A stretch of DNA of 22,650 bases from a virus, in IMG/VR virus record IMGVR_UViG_3300011445_000071, positions 1-22,650 of that record. One strand, given 5' to 3'. This document shows, piece by piece, positions 1 through 7,579 of this stretch; position 1 is the first letter of the stretch; each line of letters begins with the position of its first letter. The position numbers and the translations under genes were made by a program. The notes below the pieces were generated by a model that saw nothing but the letters and a program-made list of their open reading frames with translations, was not told where the DNA came from and searched no databases.

Positions 1-2374
1 GCACCAGCACCCGCCTGTTGCCATCGGTGTCCTGGTACTGGAAGTACAAAATGTCGTTGACCACCGAGAGCCGCACGACCTTCGGGAAGTCGAAGTCGAT
101 CGGCGAATAACCATTCCAACTCTCGCCGCGGAACAACCGTTGAATCTCTTCCGACACGACCTGCTCGGCGCCGCCGCTCGTCACAAACAGCGCGTCCTTG
201 CTCACGCCGTAGATCCCGCCGACGCCAATCGCCCATGCCGTGCGGCTGACAATCCCGCGGCGGCAGGCGGTCGTCGCCACCGACACCGAGAGCGCACTGC
301 CCAAGTTCGGGTAGACCGCATAGAGGCGCTCGCGGCTGAAGCAGAAGGGCTGCGGGCCATACATGAGGCCAGCCATCAACTCTTCCGACGGTGAGCACAC
401 TTCGTAGTTGTTGTTGACGCCCCAGTGATCGGGTTGGTCGGGGGTACACCAGTACAGGTGTCCGGGGCGGTACTTATCGCCCAAGCCGAAGAGCATGCCG
501 TTCACCGGGCCGAACAGCGTATGCACGGGTTCAGCGAGCACCGTGTCGCCGTTCTCGTCGATCGTGGCGACCGGCTGGTAGTGATCCAAATCGAGCGTGC
601 CGGCGGCGTTCGCCTCCTCGTCGCTCATGTCGTAGGTGAAGACGCCGCCATCGCTCGCATTCACGCCGGCGAAGAACCAATCCGTGGTCAGTGAGCCGCC
701 GCGCACGTACACCCGCTGCCGGAGGGCGCTGTCACCAGCAGGGCCAGGGTCCACCAGGATCGATCGGCGCAAGGTGTCGATGTAATCCTCCGCGTCCATC
801 TCCGGGGAGGGGTTACTTTCAGCGCCTGTCCTCGGGTCGTAGTCGGTGTAGCGGAAGTCGTACGGCTGCGAGCCAGGCTCACCGGTATCAGGCTTCGCGC
901 CGCCAGTCACGTAGAAGTTACCCATGCGGACGGCAATCGGCCCGGGGCCAGAGTTCGGCCCGCTCTTGATCAGCACCACCAGCCCGGTGATGGTCGACCA
1001 ATCCCTGTTCGGCGTCGTGCCCATCCGCATGAAGTCGCCGCGTCGCAGGGGAATCCCCACGATGCCGATCTCTTTCCACTGATCGGACCCCGCTGGCCCC
1101 GCCACCGTCGTGGATCGCGACGGGTCGTTCTGGGCGTACTGCACTTCGAGCGGCGTGTTCGGGATGACCGTGCGGTTCGGGTTGATGCCAAGCGCGGCGG
1201 CCTCAGCGGAGGTGGCGCGACGATAGCGCGGCGGCACGGGCGTGTACGCCGGGTTGGGGATGACGCGACGCTGCGGCTGGTTCGGGTCACGAATGTACCG
1301 CTGCGTGGCGTAGCCGCGTGCGACCGATTGATCCTGCAGGCCCGCGTCGCGCGCCGCATGCACACGCGCCAACTCGCCTGCACTCACCAGATCCGCTTGG
1401 GCTTGGAAAAATTGTGCGAAGTCGTTCGCCGAGATCACCTTCACATAGGCGTCGATATTGTTGCCGGCACTGTCAGGAATGCCCGGCAGCACACTCGGTG
1501 AGAAGGAACTCGAACACACCACATAGACCCGGAACTCGACGACGTGTTGTGGGTGCGAGAAGTTCACCCAGAGGTGCATGTAGTCGTTGTCGGTGATGTC
1601 GAGGCCGCCGCCGAAGGTCGACAGATCACGAGTGATCGGCACGCCGAAGTAGACGTAGTCACCGGTGGGGCGCGGAGTCGAGGCGATGCGGCCGAAGTGA
1701 ATACCTGCCGCCGAGTCGCTATCCGGTGAGCTGACTTCGAGAATCTCCGGTGGGTCGGTTGCCACGGGCGGGTCGTCATAGGTGTAGCCCGCGTTCGGCG
1801 TCCACACGGCGGGGTCGGTGTCACTGCCGACGACGAAGTCTGCGATCGTTTTCAGGTTGCGTGTGCCGAGTGAGACGATCGGCGCGGAGCCAGGCGCCGG
1901 CAAGCCAATCTGCAGATCCAAGCCGTCCGCCCGCACCTTCCGCATGCGCTGCCGATCCGCGACGAACATCCACGGGTCGCCTGAGAGCGGTGGCCGGTGC
2001 GGCAGCAGCACGAGTGGGTCGCCGGAGTAGCCGGTGTCGATCGACGAGAGGGCACCACTCTGCCCCCGGTAGAGCGACTGATCGATCCCCCAGATGCGTG
2101 TGTAGGTACTATCTTCAGGGTCGTTCAGCCGCCGCACTGAGTGGTGGTTGGTGCCAGCCGAGGCGAACTCGGTCAGCCCAGGGCGCGGCGACAATCCCCG
2201 GTCGTGCGTGTGAATCAGGTTCGTATGCCGCGCGAACTGACCGACTTTGATCGCGTCGTGCTGATCCTTGAGGTTGAGGCCGCCCAGTCCGAACGGCCAG
2301 ATCTCCGTCTGAAAGGGCTGCTCGAACGGCGAGGTGGTGACGACGAGGGCGCGGGAGGACTTCTGTTCGGGCAT
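1..2374 (-). CDS. Large tail protein, nozzle-like (3' end outside window)
   Basis: An open frame of 791 codons runs without a stop from an ATG at 2374 to the left edge, so the C-terminus is missing. The ATG overlaps the TGA of the upstream adaptor-like gene (TGATG), with GAAGGGTGGG upstream as a plausible ribosome site. The protein is beta-rich and low in Lys. Near the N-terminus it has a segment with RPGLTEF, VRRLNDPED, GYSGDPLVLLPHRP and FVADRQRMRKV. Further on it has ERLYAVYP and GIYGVSKDALFVTSGG, a pattern of short beta blades. Large beta-propeller-like proteins placed after adaptor genes form the tail nozzle in short-tailed phages (T7 gp12, P22 gp10 class), and I infer that role from size, composition and position. 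It could instead be a large tail-hub or fibre-base protein. The frame and its virion nature are much surer than the exact role. Confidence 0.65.
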   Translation of the reverse strand, partial: MPEQKSSRALVVTTSPFEQPFQTEIWPFGLGGLNLKDQHDAIKVGQFARHTNLIHTHDRGLSPRPGLTEFASAGTNHHSVRRLNDPEDSTYTRIWGIDQSLYRGQSGALSSIDTGYSGDPLVLLPHRPPLSGDPWMFVADRQRMRKVRADGLDLQIGLPAPGSAPIVSLGTRNLKTIADFVVGSDTDPAVWTPNAGYTYDDPPVATDPPEILEVSSPDSDSAAGIHFGRIASTPRPTGDYVYFGVPITRDLSTFGGGLDITDNDYMHLWVNFSHPQHVVEFRVYVVCSSSFSPSVLPGIPDSAGNNIDAYVKVISANDFAQFFQAQADLVSAGELARVHAARDAGLQDQSVARGYATQRYIRDPNQPQRRVIPNPAYTPVPPRYRRATSAEAAALGINPNRTVIPNTPLEVQYAQNDPSRSTTVAGPAGSDQWKEIGIVGIPLRRGDFMRMGTTPNRDWSTITGLVVLIKSGPNSGPGPIAVRMGNFYVTGGAKPDTGEPGSQPYDFRYTDYDPRTGAESNPSPEMDAEDYIDTLRRSILVDPGPAGDSALRQRVYVRGGSLTTDWFFAGVNASDGGVFTYDMSDEEANAAGTLDLDHYQPVATIDENGDTVLAEPVHTLFGPVNGMLFGLGDKYRPGHLYWCTPDQPDHWGVNNNYEVCSPSEELMAGLMYGPQPFCFSRERLYAVYPNLGSALSVSVATTACRRGIVSRTAWAIGVGGIYGVSKDALFVTSGGAEQVVSEEIQRLFRGESWNGYSPIDFDFPKVVRLSVVNDILYFQYQDTDGNRRVLV

Positions 2375-3006
2375 CAGGCCCACCCTTCAAGAATGAGCTT
2401 GGCGATCTCCACACCCATATTGAAGCGGTGTTCGCAGTACTGCGCGCGGCCGAGGTCCTGCCCGCGGCCATCCTTCTGCAACAGATCGACGAGGGCGCCG
2501 TACTTCACCACCGGCATGAGTTCATCCGGCACCACGAGGATCTCGCCGTTGCCGTTGAGCACGGTGCCGAGTGGGACGTACAAGAGATCCAAGGTGCCTG
2601 CCCCAATCGGCGCTGGCCCAATCTGCACCTGCCCGAGCGGCGCTTCCTCCTCCATGTACACCAGCGGCGCCACGGTATCGGTGTCCTCCCACGTCGAGAT
2701 CATGTGGTCGGCTTCGAAGCTATCCGAGCGGAGCAGCTCGCGGACGACACTGCCGCGCCAGACCACTGTCACGAGTCGGATGCAATCGGTGGGGAGGTCA
2801 ATCCGCGAGGCACTCGCCAGCACCGCCACATTCGCTGCGCCGACGAGCAGCATCGTGTCGTGGAGGAGGGTGTTCTGTCGCTGGTTCGCAATGTTGAGGA
2901 CCTCGTCGCGTGTCCAGACGCCAGAGGGCCACGTCTGCCCACCATTGGGGGGTTCGAGCAAGGAGTACTGCAACTGTTGCATGAGGGCTTGATCGGTGGT
3001 CGCCAT
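2374..3006 (-). CDS. Adaptor-like head-tail/tail protein (210 aa)
   Basis: The ATG at 3006 overlaps the TGA of the preceding gene by one base, and its own stop overlaps the next ATG the same way, so the three genes look translationally coupled. The N-terminal third is helical (WTRDEVLNIANQRQNTLLHD). A beta-rich middle follows, then a helical C-terminus (MPVVKYGALVDLLQKDGRGQ, then a helix ending LILEGWA). This helix-beta-helix layout, the length near 200 residues and the place just before a nozzle-like protein suit a tail adaptor or gatekeeper that joins the portal to the tail. It resembles the next gene upstream (3006-3716) in overall layout, so the pair may be paralogous. No enzymatic motif is seen. 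Virion function is likely; the precise role is inferred. Confidence 0.7.
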   Translation of the reverse strand: MATTDQALMQQLQYSLLEPPNGGQTWPSGVWTRDEVLNIANQRQNTLLHDTMLLVGAANVAVLASASRIDLPTDCIRLVTVVWRGSVVRELLRSDSFEADHMISTWEDTDTVAPLVYMEEEAPLGQVQIGPAPIGAGTLDLLYVPLGTVLNGNGEILVVPDELMPVVKYGALVDLLQKDGRGQDLGRAQYCEHRFNMGVEIAKLILEGWA

Positions 3007-3716
3007 CAGCCTTGCCCACGAATAATCTGTTGCAGCAACGGTACCCCGGTGTCGCGGAAGGGCTTCTGATCGCGGCGGTCCAGCCCCATGTAGCGGCGGT
3101 AGAACTGCGATGTCTTGATCAGGTCGTTGAGATCCGCCGCGCCTTCGAGGAAGAAGGTGAAGTACGGCATCGTCGCCGCGAACGCCGGGCCGCCCTTCTT
3201 GAAGGTGAGCACATGCAAGGAGTACCCGAGCAAGGTGGTGAGGTCTTCCTCACCGATATCGACCGTGTCGCCGTCCTCGACCACCACCGGCGTGGCGCTC
3301 ACGCCGTCCACCGTCAGCGTCCCACCACCCACCGCATCGGCCGGCCAGATGTAGATCAGCTGCAGCGACACCGGTGCCCACAGCACAGGCCGTGTGGGGA
3401 CATCCCCGCCGGACGCCGTGGTCTCTGATCGCCACGTGTGCCGGCCGTTGTTGAGATCTTCCCGGCCTGACGGGGTGAGCGGCAGGTTGTTGTAGGTGAT
3501 CCGCATGCGGTAGAGCATCGTGGCCGAGAGGGCGTACTCGTACTGGTTCGCCACCGTCGGCAGGGTGATACGACGCTTCCACATGCCGGTGAGCAGGTTC
3601 CACGTCAGCAGCGCCTCGTTGAACGCATCACGCGCTTCGGTCGCATCCCAGAACGGTTTCGACTCCACCCGCTCCTGCAACCGCTGCCGAATCGTCGACC
3701 ACGTGTAGTCGGCCAT
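3006..3716 (-). CDS. Adaptor-like head-tail/tail protein (236 aa)
   Basis: The ATG at 3716 directly follows the TAG of the preceding gene, and the end overlaps the next start as TGATG. Residues 1-50 form a predicted helical segment with WSTIRQRLQERV, FWDATEARDAFNEALLTWN and LLTGMW. A beta-rich core with WAPVSLQLIYIWPAD follows, then a helical end with DLNDLIKTSQFYRRYMGLDRRD. Proteins of this kind, opening with a helix that carries EAxxxxNEAL and containing a central beta domain, are frequent among neck and adaptor proteins of uncultured tailed phages. The neighbouring gene downstream has the same layout at similar length, suggesting duplication. Together they probably form the ring(s) between portal and nozzle. 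The assignment rests on architecture and gene order, not on a signature motif. Confidence 0.7.
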   Translation of the reverse strand: MADYTWSTIRQRLQERVESKPFWDATEARDAFNEALLTWNLLTGMWKRRITLPTVANQYEYALSATMLYRMRITYNNLPLTPSGREDLNNGRHTWRSETTASGGDVPTRPVLWAPVSLQLIYIWPADAVGGGTLTVDGVSATPVVVEDGDTVDIGEEDLTTLLGYSLHVLTFKKGGPAFAATMPYFTFFLEGAADLNDLIKTSQFYRRYMGLDRRDQKPFRDTGVPLLQQIIRGQG

Positions 3717-4067
3717 CTACGGTGCGGCCGAGGTGAACTTCCTCCACCCAGAGGCGCCTGAGCAGAAGTACAGCAGATCGTTCGTCGAGTCCCAGTAGAT
3801 CTTACCGACCTCACCCGCGGCGTCACAGGCCGTGCTCTCCGGCGCGGCGGTGTTCACCGTGGTGACTTGAATGTCGACGGCGAATGTCTGCGCGACCGAC
3901 CATGTGTTGACGCGATCGAGCAGGCGGAGTACCTGTGCGGAAAGTGTGTCCTGCGCTACGACAGCGGGCGGTACATTCAGCGACCATCCCAAGGCGACAA
4001 ACAAAATCGCGAGCCACGCTAACAAATAGGTACGAGGGTTACGCATAGGCAGGATTTTACACCTCAT
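3717..4067 (-). CDS. Small phage protein with N-terminal signal or anchor segment (116 aa)
   Basis: The frame starts at ATG 4067, overlapping the end of the upstream gene by 11 bases. A second ATG at 4046 (giving 109 aa, MRNPRTYLL...) leaves no overlap, and neither has a strong ribosome site. The N-terminus is basic, then has a hydrophobic run (YLLAWLAILFVALGW) and a VVAQD stretch that could be a signal-peptidase site; alternatively it is a membrane anchor. The remainder contains TWSVAQTFAVDIQVTTVN and a C-terminal motif ACDAAGEVGKIYWDSTN followed by LLYFCSGASGWRKF. Tail-fibre-like proteins often carry a comparable C...VGxIYxDxTxxxLYxCSGxxGW ending. A secretion signal on such a protein is unusual for a virion component assembled in the cytoplasm. 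The two cysteines flanking the VGKIY strand could pair if exported. Function unknown. Confidence 0.75.
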   Translation of the reverse strand: MRCKILPMRNPRTYLLAWLAILFVALGWSLNVPPAVVAQDTLSAQVLRLLDRVNTWSVAQTFAVDIQVTTVNTAAPESTACDAAGEVGKIYWDSTNDLLYFCSGASGWRKFTSAAP

Positions 4068-4896
4068 CCGGGCACCCGGACGGCGGCGTCACCGGCAGCA
4101 AGGGCACCGTCGCCGGACACCCTGGTTCGCCCGTCGGCGGCACGGGTCCCGGCTCACACGAGAAGGTGTAGAACACCGTGCGAATCATCTGCGTCACACG
4201 CGCCTCAGCCGGTTCGCTGTAGTAGACCTGCTTCGGCATCTGCGACACGCGCAGGCCAGACGTATCAGGGATTTCGCTGTAGGAGATGGTGAGTCCTGCG
4301 TAGCCGGTACTCCCAGCGGAGGTCGGCGTCGGGTTGGTGACTTCGACCCCGGCGGTGATGCGGCTCATCACGTAGGAGGAGTTCACCCCGGTGTTGCCGC
4401 TGCGCTGTGTGTAGCCCGCCGGAGGGCTGATCGTGATGACCGCTGAGCCAATCCGCCCGACGCTGATCACCAGCTCCACGCCGAGGGTGGTGATCGAGCC
4501 GTGCGGGAACGAACTCACCGCGGGGGTGCTGCTCGCGCTGTTCTGTTGACTGACCGCCAGCGTCTGCCCGACGGCCGTCGAGATCTCAATGCCTGTGATG
4601 CCGACGCCCGACTTGCCGCCGTTGAAGGTAATCGTGAGCGTGGACGCCCCACCCACCACCCCCGTGCTGCGCCAGATCTCCGCCACGCGCGAGGACAGCG
4701 TGACGCGCTTGTCGAGCGAGAACGCATTCCCGAGGTTGTCAACGACGCTCGTGACGACGATGCCGTTACTGGTGTAGGCGAGACACGCGAGGACGTTGTT
4801 GCCGGTGGTGAGCGGGGTGGTGATCGCGAAGGTGAAGGAGGTGGACCCTCCGCCCTGTGCGGTCGCGGCGTTCGACTGGACAACCGCAAACGCCAC
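4057..4896 (-). CDS. Beta-sandwich phage appendage protein (279 aa)
   Basis: The GTG start at 4896 lies two bases after the TAG of the LamG-like gene; no clear ribosome site is seen, so coupling to the upstream gene is likely. Residues 1-210 are Gly/Ser/Thr-rich beta strands with TPLTTGNNVLACLAY, VVDNLGNAFSLDKRV and STLTITFNGG. This is the look of the Ig-like or jelly-roll modules common in phage tail appendages. About residues 212-235 carry LRVSQMPKQVYYSEP and ARVTQMIRTVFYTF, a short internal near-repeat (RVSQM/RVTQM). The last 40 residues are Pro/Gly-rich with three cysteines (CEPG, GCPATV, GCPDEV). No catalytic motif is visible. A receptor-binding or appendage structural role is inferred from its neighbours. 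Confidence 0.75.
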   Translation of the reverse strand: MAFAVVQSNAATAQGGGSTSFTFAITTPLTTGNNVLACLAYTSNGIVVTSVVDNLGNAFSLDKRVTLSSRVAEIWRSTGVVGGASTLTITFNGGKSGVGITGIEISTAVGQTLAVSQQNSASSTPAVSSFPHGSITTLGVELVISVGRIGSAVITISPPAGYTQRSGNTGVNSSYVMSRITAGVEVTNPTPTSAGSTGYAGLTISYSEIPDTSGLRVSQMPKQVYYSEPAEARVTQMIRTVFYTFSCEPGPVPPTGEPGCPATVPLLPVTPPSGCPDEV

Positions 4897-4898
4897 GG

Positions 4899-5945
4899 CT
4901 AGGAGACGATCTCGATGCCACCTTGCATCGCGTTGACTTCAGCCGGGGTCCACGCAAGCCCGGTGAGCGGGTTGAGTGCGTACATCTGATCGTAGTAGGC
5001 GTAGTCGGTAAGTGCGATCGACTGGGCATCGCCTTGGTCGTCACTGCCCGCAGAGCGAATGAGCGTGGCAAGCTGCCGCCCACCCGGGCTGGTCTTCACC
5101 GCATTGGCGAGGAGCTGCAGGCCGTAGACGGTGACGCCGAGCGGGATGGTCGGGTAGAGGAAGAGATCCTTCTGGCCGATGGTGGAGGAGCCGAGGTAGT
5201 CGGTGCCATCGTTCGGCGGCGTTTCATCGACCAGCGCGCCGTGATCGGTGCCAGTCGAGGGCGTCCACTGCTGATAGAACCCGCCGCCGCCCACCGCGTC
5301 GGTGTAGGGGACGTCGTCCCGCACGCGGATATCGCCGAGGAAGGCGTTGTCGGGCGCCGAGCCAGAGAGATCGCCCCAGTAGGTGTCGCACATGTACCCA
5401 CGCGGCTGGGGGTAGATGAGGTTCCACTGGCCGAACGTCGACGGGTTCGTGCTGTCGATGTTGCCGGAGTCGTACTGTTCCACGCCGTCGACAAAGATGC
5501 GGAAGAAGCCCGTCGAGGCGTGGATCTTCCACTCGTAACCGATGTGAATGTAGTGATTGAGCGAGACTAGCCCAGCGGGGGTGCTGCCAACCAGCGCGCC
5601 GATCGAGGTGTTCGCCCCATTCCACGCACTGATCGAGCCGTTCGCGTTGATCACGAAGAAGGCGAGGATGTTCACGGTCGAGGTGCTGCAGAGGTCGAAC
5701 ACCGAGGTGACGTTGAAGCTCTCCGCTTTGACGGCATGGCCGAAGTAGCCCCCAGCGTTACTGGTCGTGACGCCCTTGAAGCAGCCGTTGCCCGCCGCCG
5801 CGTTATTGTAGAAGGCGGATCCGCCGCAGCGCCCCGCACCGGGGACGACGGAGGAGTTGGCGAGATCCACCCCCTGCCAGTAGCTCTCTACCTTCGCGAC
5901 GCTGTTGCCGTACTTGTTCCAGCCGTCACCACTCAGGAGTGCCAT
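4899..5945 (-). CDS. LamG/concanavalin-A-like tail appendage protein (348 aa)
   Basis: The ATG at 5945 overlaps the stop of the upstream gene by one base (TGATG). The first 200 residues look like a LamG-type beta sandwich: alternating strands, a NHYIHIGYEWKI strand and the typical hairpin GFFRIFVDGVEQYDSGNID. The middle has CDTYWGDLSGSAPDNAFLGDIRVR and WTPSTGTDHGALVDETPPND. The end carries LNPLTGLAWTPAEVNAMQGG, a C-terminal pattern I associate with LamG-like minor virion proteins of many tailed phages. Such proteins are presumed to bind glycans or sit on appendages. There is no hydrolase signature. The role as a carbohydrate-binding virion protein is inferred; the fold call is fairly strong. 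Confidence 0.8.
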   Translation of the reverse strand: MALLSGDGWNKYGNSVAKVESYWQGVDLANSSVVPGAGRCGGSAFYNNAAAGNGCFKGVTTSNAGGYFGHAVKAESFNVTSVFDLCSTSTVNILAFFVINANGSISAWNGANTSIGALVGSTPAGLVSLNHYIHIGYEWKIHASTGFFRIFVDGVEQYDSGNIDSTNPSTFGQWNLIYPQPRGYMCDTYWGDLSGSAPDNAFLGDIRVRDDVPYTDAVGGGGFYQQWTPSTGTDHGALVDETPPNDGTDYLGSSTIGQKDLFLYPTIPLGVTVYGLQLLANAVKTSPGGRQLATLIRSAGSDDQGDAQSIALTDYAYYDQMYALNPLTGLAWTPAEVNAMQGGIEIVS

Positions 5946-6337
5946 CAGACCTCTCCGAGATTCCGCACGGTGACGATGAGTTCATGCTTCCCGAATTTGG
6001 TCGCGCCCGCCCAGCCCCATTCCCAGAGCGCGATGTGCCGCTCGTAGGGCAGCGCTTCAACGAGGGTCGTGTCGGCGACCTGCATCGACCAGGTGAGGAG
6101 GCCGTTCGCATCCACCGTGACGTTGTTCAGGTTGAGGACGTCTTGCGCGTTGCGGCTGTTCACGTAGCCGGTCGTGCCGTCGCTTTTGATGACGTAGAGG
6201 GTGAGCGCCAGCGAGGACAGCGAGGCGGCTGGAATGGCATTGCCTGCGTCGTCGGTGATCGTCGCCGTGTACTTGGGTGTGGTTTGTTCGAGGCAGTCGA
6301 CGGTCGACGGCTCCCCCGCGACGAGTGGGTTCAGCAC
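5945..6337 (-). CDS. Ig-like/BppU-type tail or baseplate accessory protein (130 aa)
   Basis: The start is GTG at 6337. It overlaps the stop of the preceding gene as GTGCTGA and is preceded at 6341-6348 by GAGGAGGA, a strong ribosome site that decides it. Residues 18-60 read YTATITDDAGNAIPAASLSS then LALTLYVIKSDG, with NAQDVLNLNNVTVDANGLLT and WSMQVADTTLV further on. This is one compact beta sandwich resembling the N-terminal domain of BppU-type baseplate proteins and other phage Ig-like modules. The last part (LWEWGWAGATKFGKHELIVT) completes the sheet. It probably mediates attachment between virion appendages. The resemblance is by eye; the similarity to BppU could be superficial. Confidence 0.75.
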   Translation of the reverse strand: MLNPLVAGEPSTVDCLEQTTPKYTATITDDAGNAIPAASLSSLALTLYVIKSDGTTGYVNSRNAQDVLNLNNVTVDANGLLTWSMQVADTTLVEALPYERHIALWEWGWAGATKFGKHELIVTVRNLGEV

Positions 6338-6972
6338 AGATCCTCCTCGGCGAGGGTGGGCACGGTGAACGTCTCTTCAGACAAGGTGGAGCTGACGCCC
6401 GTCTCGCCGGTGAACGACGGCGTGACGAAGGTCTCGCTGCCCAGTTCGAGGCAGAAGGCGGCGTTGATGAGCGTAGTCGGGTCGACGTTCCACAGCCCTT
6501 GGCCGGCAGGCGCAGGCTTCTTTCGCCGCAGGAGATCGGGGTAGCGAGGCCGCCAGCCGCGTGTGATCGGCACGTCCAACACGCTACTAATTTCGAAGCC
6601 GTTGTCCGGCTGCTCCGCGAGGCGGCGAGCAGGAAACCTGTCCGGGTAGCGTCCTCGCCAGTAGAGATCACTCTGCGGGCGCAGCGGCATGATGGGCGTG
6701 ACCTGCCGGTGTGCGGCCTTGAGCGTCGTGCGTGACGGCACCTGTGCCGGAAAGGTCGGCATCGGCGGCATTTCCGTCGGCAGCGGCGGGTTCACGATCG
6801 GGCTGAGATTGTGAATAAAGTGCCGCTGCGACGCCGTGCGAATGCTCGTCTTGCCGTAGACGCGATCGGGAAAATGCGGCAGCCAGCGCACGTCCCCTTC
6901 TTCGAGGAGGAGGTTGTCTCCGTTCTCCAAGAGCAGCGCGTCACCAGTTTCGAGAAGGAGGTTGCTCGGCAT
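6331..6972 (-). CDS. Repeat protein: LLLE repeats plus WxxxYPD repeats (213 aa)
   Basis: The ATG at 6972 follows the upstream stop after four bases. The N-terminus (residues 4-27) is three tandem octapeptides of the form xLLLExGD. After it come copies of a W-x3-[YF]-P-D unit with W at residues 30, 105 and 140 (WLPHFPD, WRGRYPD, WRPRYPD), plus a degenerate copy near residue 74 (FPAQVPSRTTLKAAHRQ). The C-terminal 35 residues contain a two-fold repeat (ETFVTPSFTGE and ETFTVPTLAEE) and end in Cys. The same W/YPD unit occurs three times in the gene at 8148-8642. Its place among tail-appendage genes suggests a virion or appendage-assembly protein. I know no biochemical function for it. Confidence 0.8.
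   Translation of the reverse strand: MPSNLLLETGDALLLENGDNLLLEEGDVRWLPHFPDRVYGKTSIRTASQRHFIHNLSPIVNPPLPTEMPPMPTFPAQVPSRTTLKAAHRQVTPIMPLRPQSDLYWRGRYPDRFPARRLAEQPDNGFEISSVLDVPITRGWRPRYPDLLRRKKPAPAGQGLWNVDPTTLINAAFCLELGSETFVTPSFTGETGVSSTLSEETFTVPTLAEEDLC
6493..6900 (-). repeat. Wxxx[YF]PD repeat region, copies in second gene
   Basis: Three full copies (W30, W105 and W140 of the 213-residue protein) and one degenerate copy near residue 74 share the core W-x3-[YF]-P-D, usually followed by R or L and a hydrophobic residue. Spacing is irregular here (75 and 35 residues). The family also occurs in the gene at 8148-8642 with regular spacing. Confidence 0.75.
6892..6963 (-). repeat. Three tandem octapeptide repeats, xLLLExGD
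   Basis: Residues 4-27 of the 213-residue protein read NLLLETGD, ALLLENGD and NLLLEEGD. Each unit is 24 bases and the codons differ between copies, so this is a protein-level repeat rather than a fresh DNA duplication. Runs of LLLExGD at the N-terminus are a recurring feature of phage structural proteins. Confidence 0.85.
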
Positions 6973-6976
6973 CTAG

Positions 6977-7579
6977 CTACGCCACCCGCCGTGCGGTCAG
7001 AAAACTCCCCGCCTTCACCGTCGTGTTCGTACCATTCGACGTTTCTTGCGCCCACATGAGCGTCACATTTCCGGCGTTCGCCCCGTTTCGGACGTATCCT
7101 CGGAGGCGCACGGTTGCCTGATTCGTATCGGCACCAAACGGTTGCCCCGCCACAGCAGAGGACGTGCTATGCAGCATCGTCAGCGCTGTCGTGTCGGTAC
7201 TCGTCCCGGCCCCATTCGCGACAGTTCCCTGCATCGGGCCGAACAGGTCGTAGCTAATTTCTGTCGGCGTGGTCGGGAACGTGAGGCCACAACGGAACTC
7301 TCCGGTTGTGTTTCCGAGATAGTACACGACAAACTCAAACTCCCACACCTCATTCGCACCGATGGCGAAGAGCAGTTCGTCATCGGCTTGGAGGGCTGTA
7401 CTTGTGTTAAGCGACTCATCCCCCGTCTTATAGACAAACTTGGTCAACAATCCTGCGAGCTGCAACAGCGTCATCTTCCGACTGAGCGGGCTGCCGGACG
7501 GATCATCGACGAGGTACAGCAGGTCTTCAAACGCTGGCGTGCCAATCGCCGTGAGATCGGTGAGTTTGGTATCAGCCAC
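6977..7579 (-). CDS. Tail-fibre-type structural protein, 'MADTK' N-terminus (200 aa)
   Basis: The start is GTG at 7579, overlapping the end of the preceding gene by eight bases. Residues 1-45 (ADTKLTDLTAIGTPAFEDLL then YLVDDPSG...LSRKMTLLQLAGLL) match the N-terminal pattern of many phage fibre and appendage proteins, where KxTDLTA...P...DLLYxVDDP...KxTLxQL is a short attachment module. The rest is a beta domain with YKTGDESLNTSTALQADDEL then LFAIGANEVWEFEFVVYYLG and a C-terminal AGSFLTARRVA. The second domain recurs in tail and decoration proteins of uncultured phages. Probable virion appendage component; receptor binding is inferred. Confidence 0.8.
   Translation of the reverse strand: MADTKLTDLTAIGTPAFEDLLYLVDDPSGSPLSRKMTLLQLAGLLTKFVYKTGDESLNTSTALQADDELLFAIGANEVWEFEFVVYYLGNTTGEFRCGLTFPTTPTEISYDLFGPMQGTVANGAGTSTDTTALTMLHSTSSAVAGQPFGADTNQATVRLRGYVRNGANAGNVTLMWAQETSNGTNTTVKAGSFLTARRVA

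Noticed and set aside
2115-2471. Minus-strand open frame of 118 codons near the adaptor/nozzle junction
   Set aside because: It lies in another frame across the end of the adaptor-like gene and the start of the nozzle-like gene; its product is Arg/Ala-rich with no motif, whereas the competing frames are long and coherent.
2141-2992. Plus-strand open frame of 283 codons
   Set aside because: Antisense to the adaptor-like gene and the start of the nozzle-like gene; the product has no coherent motif.
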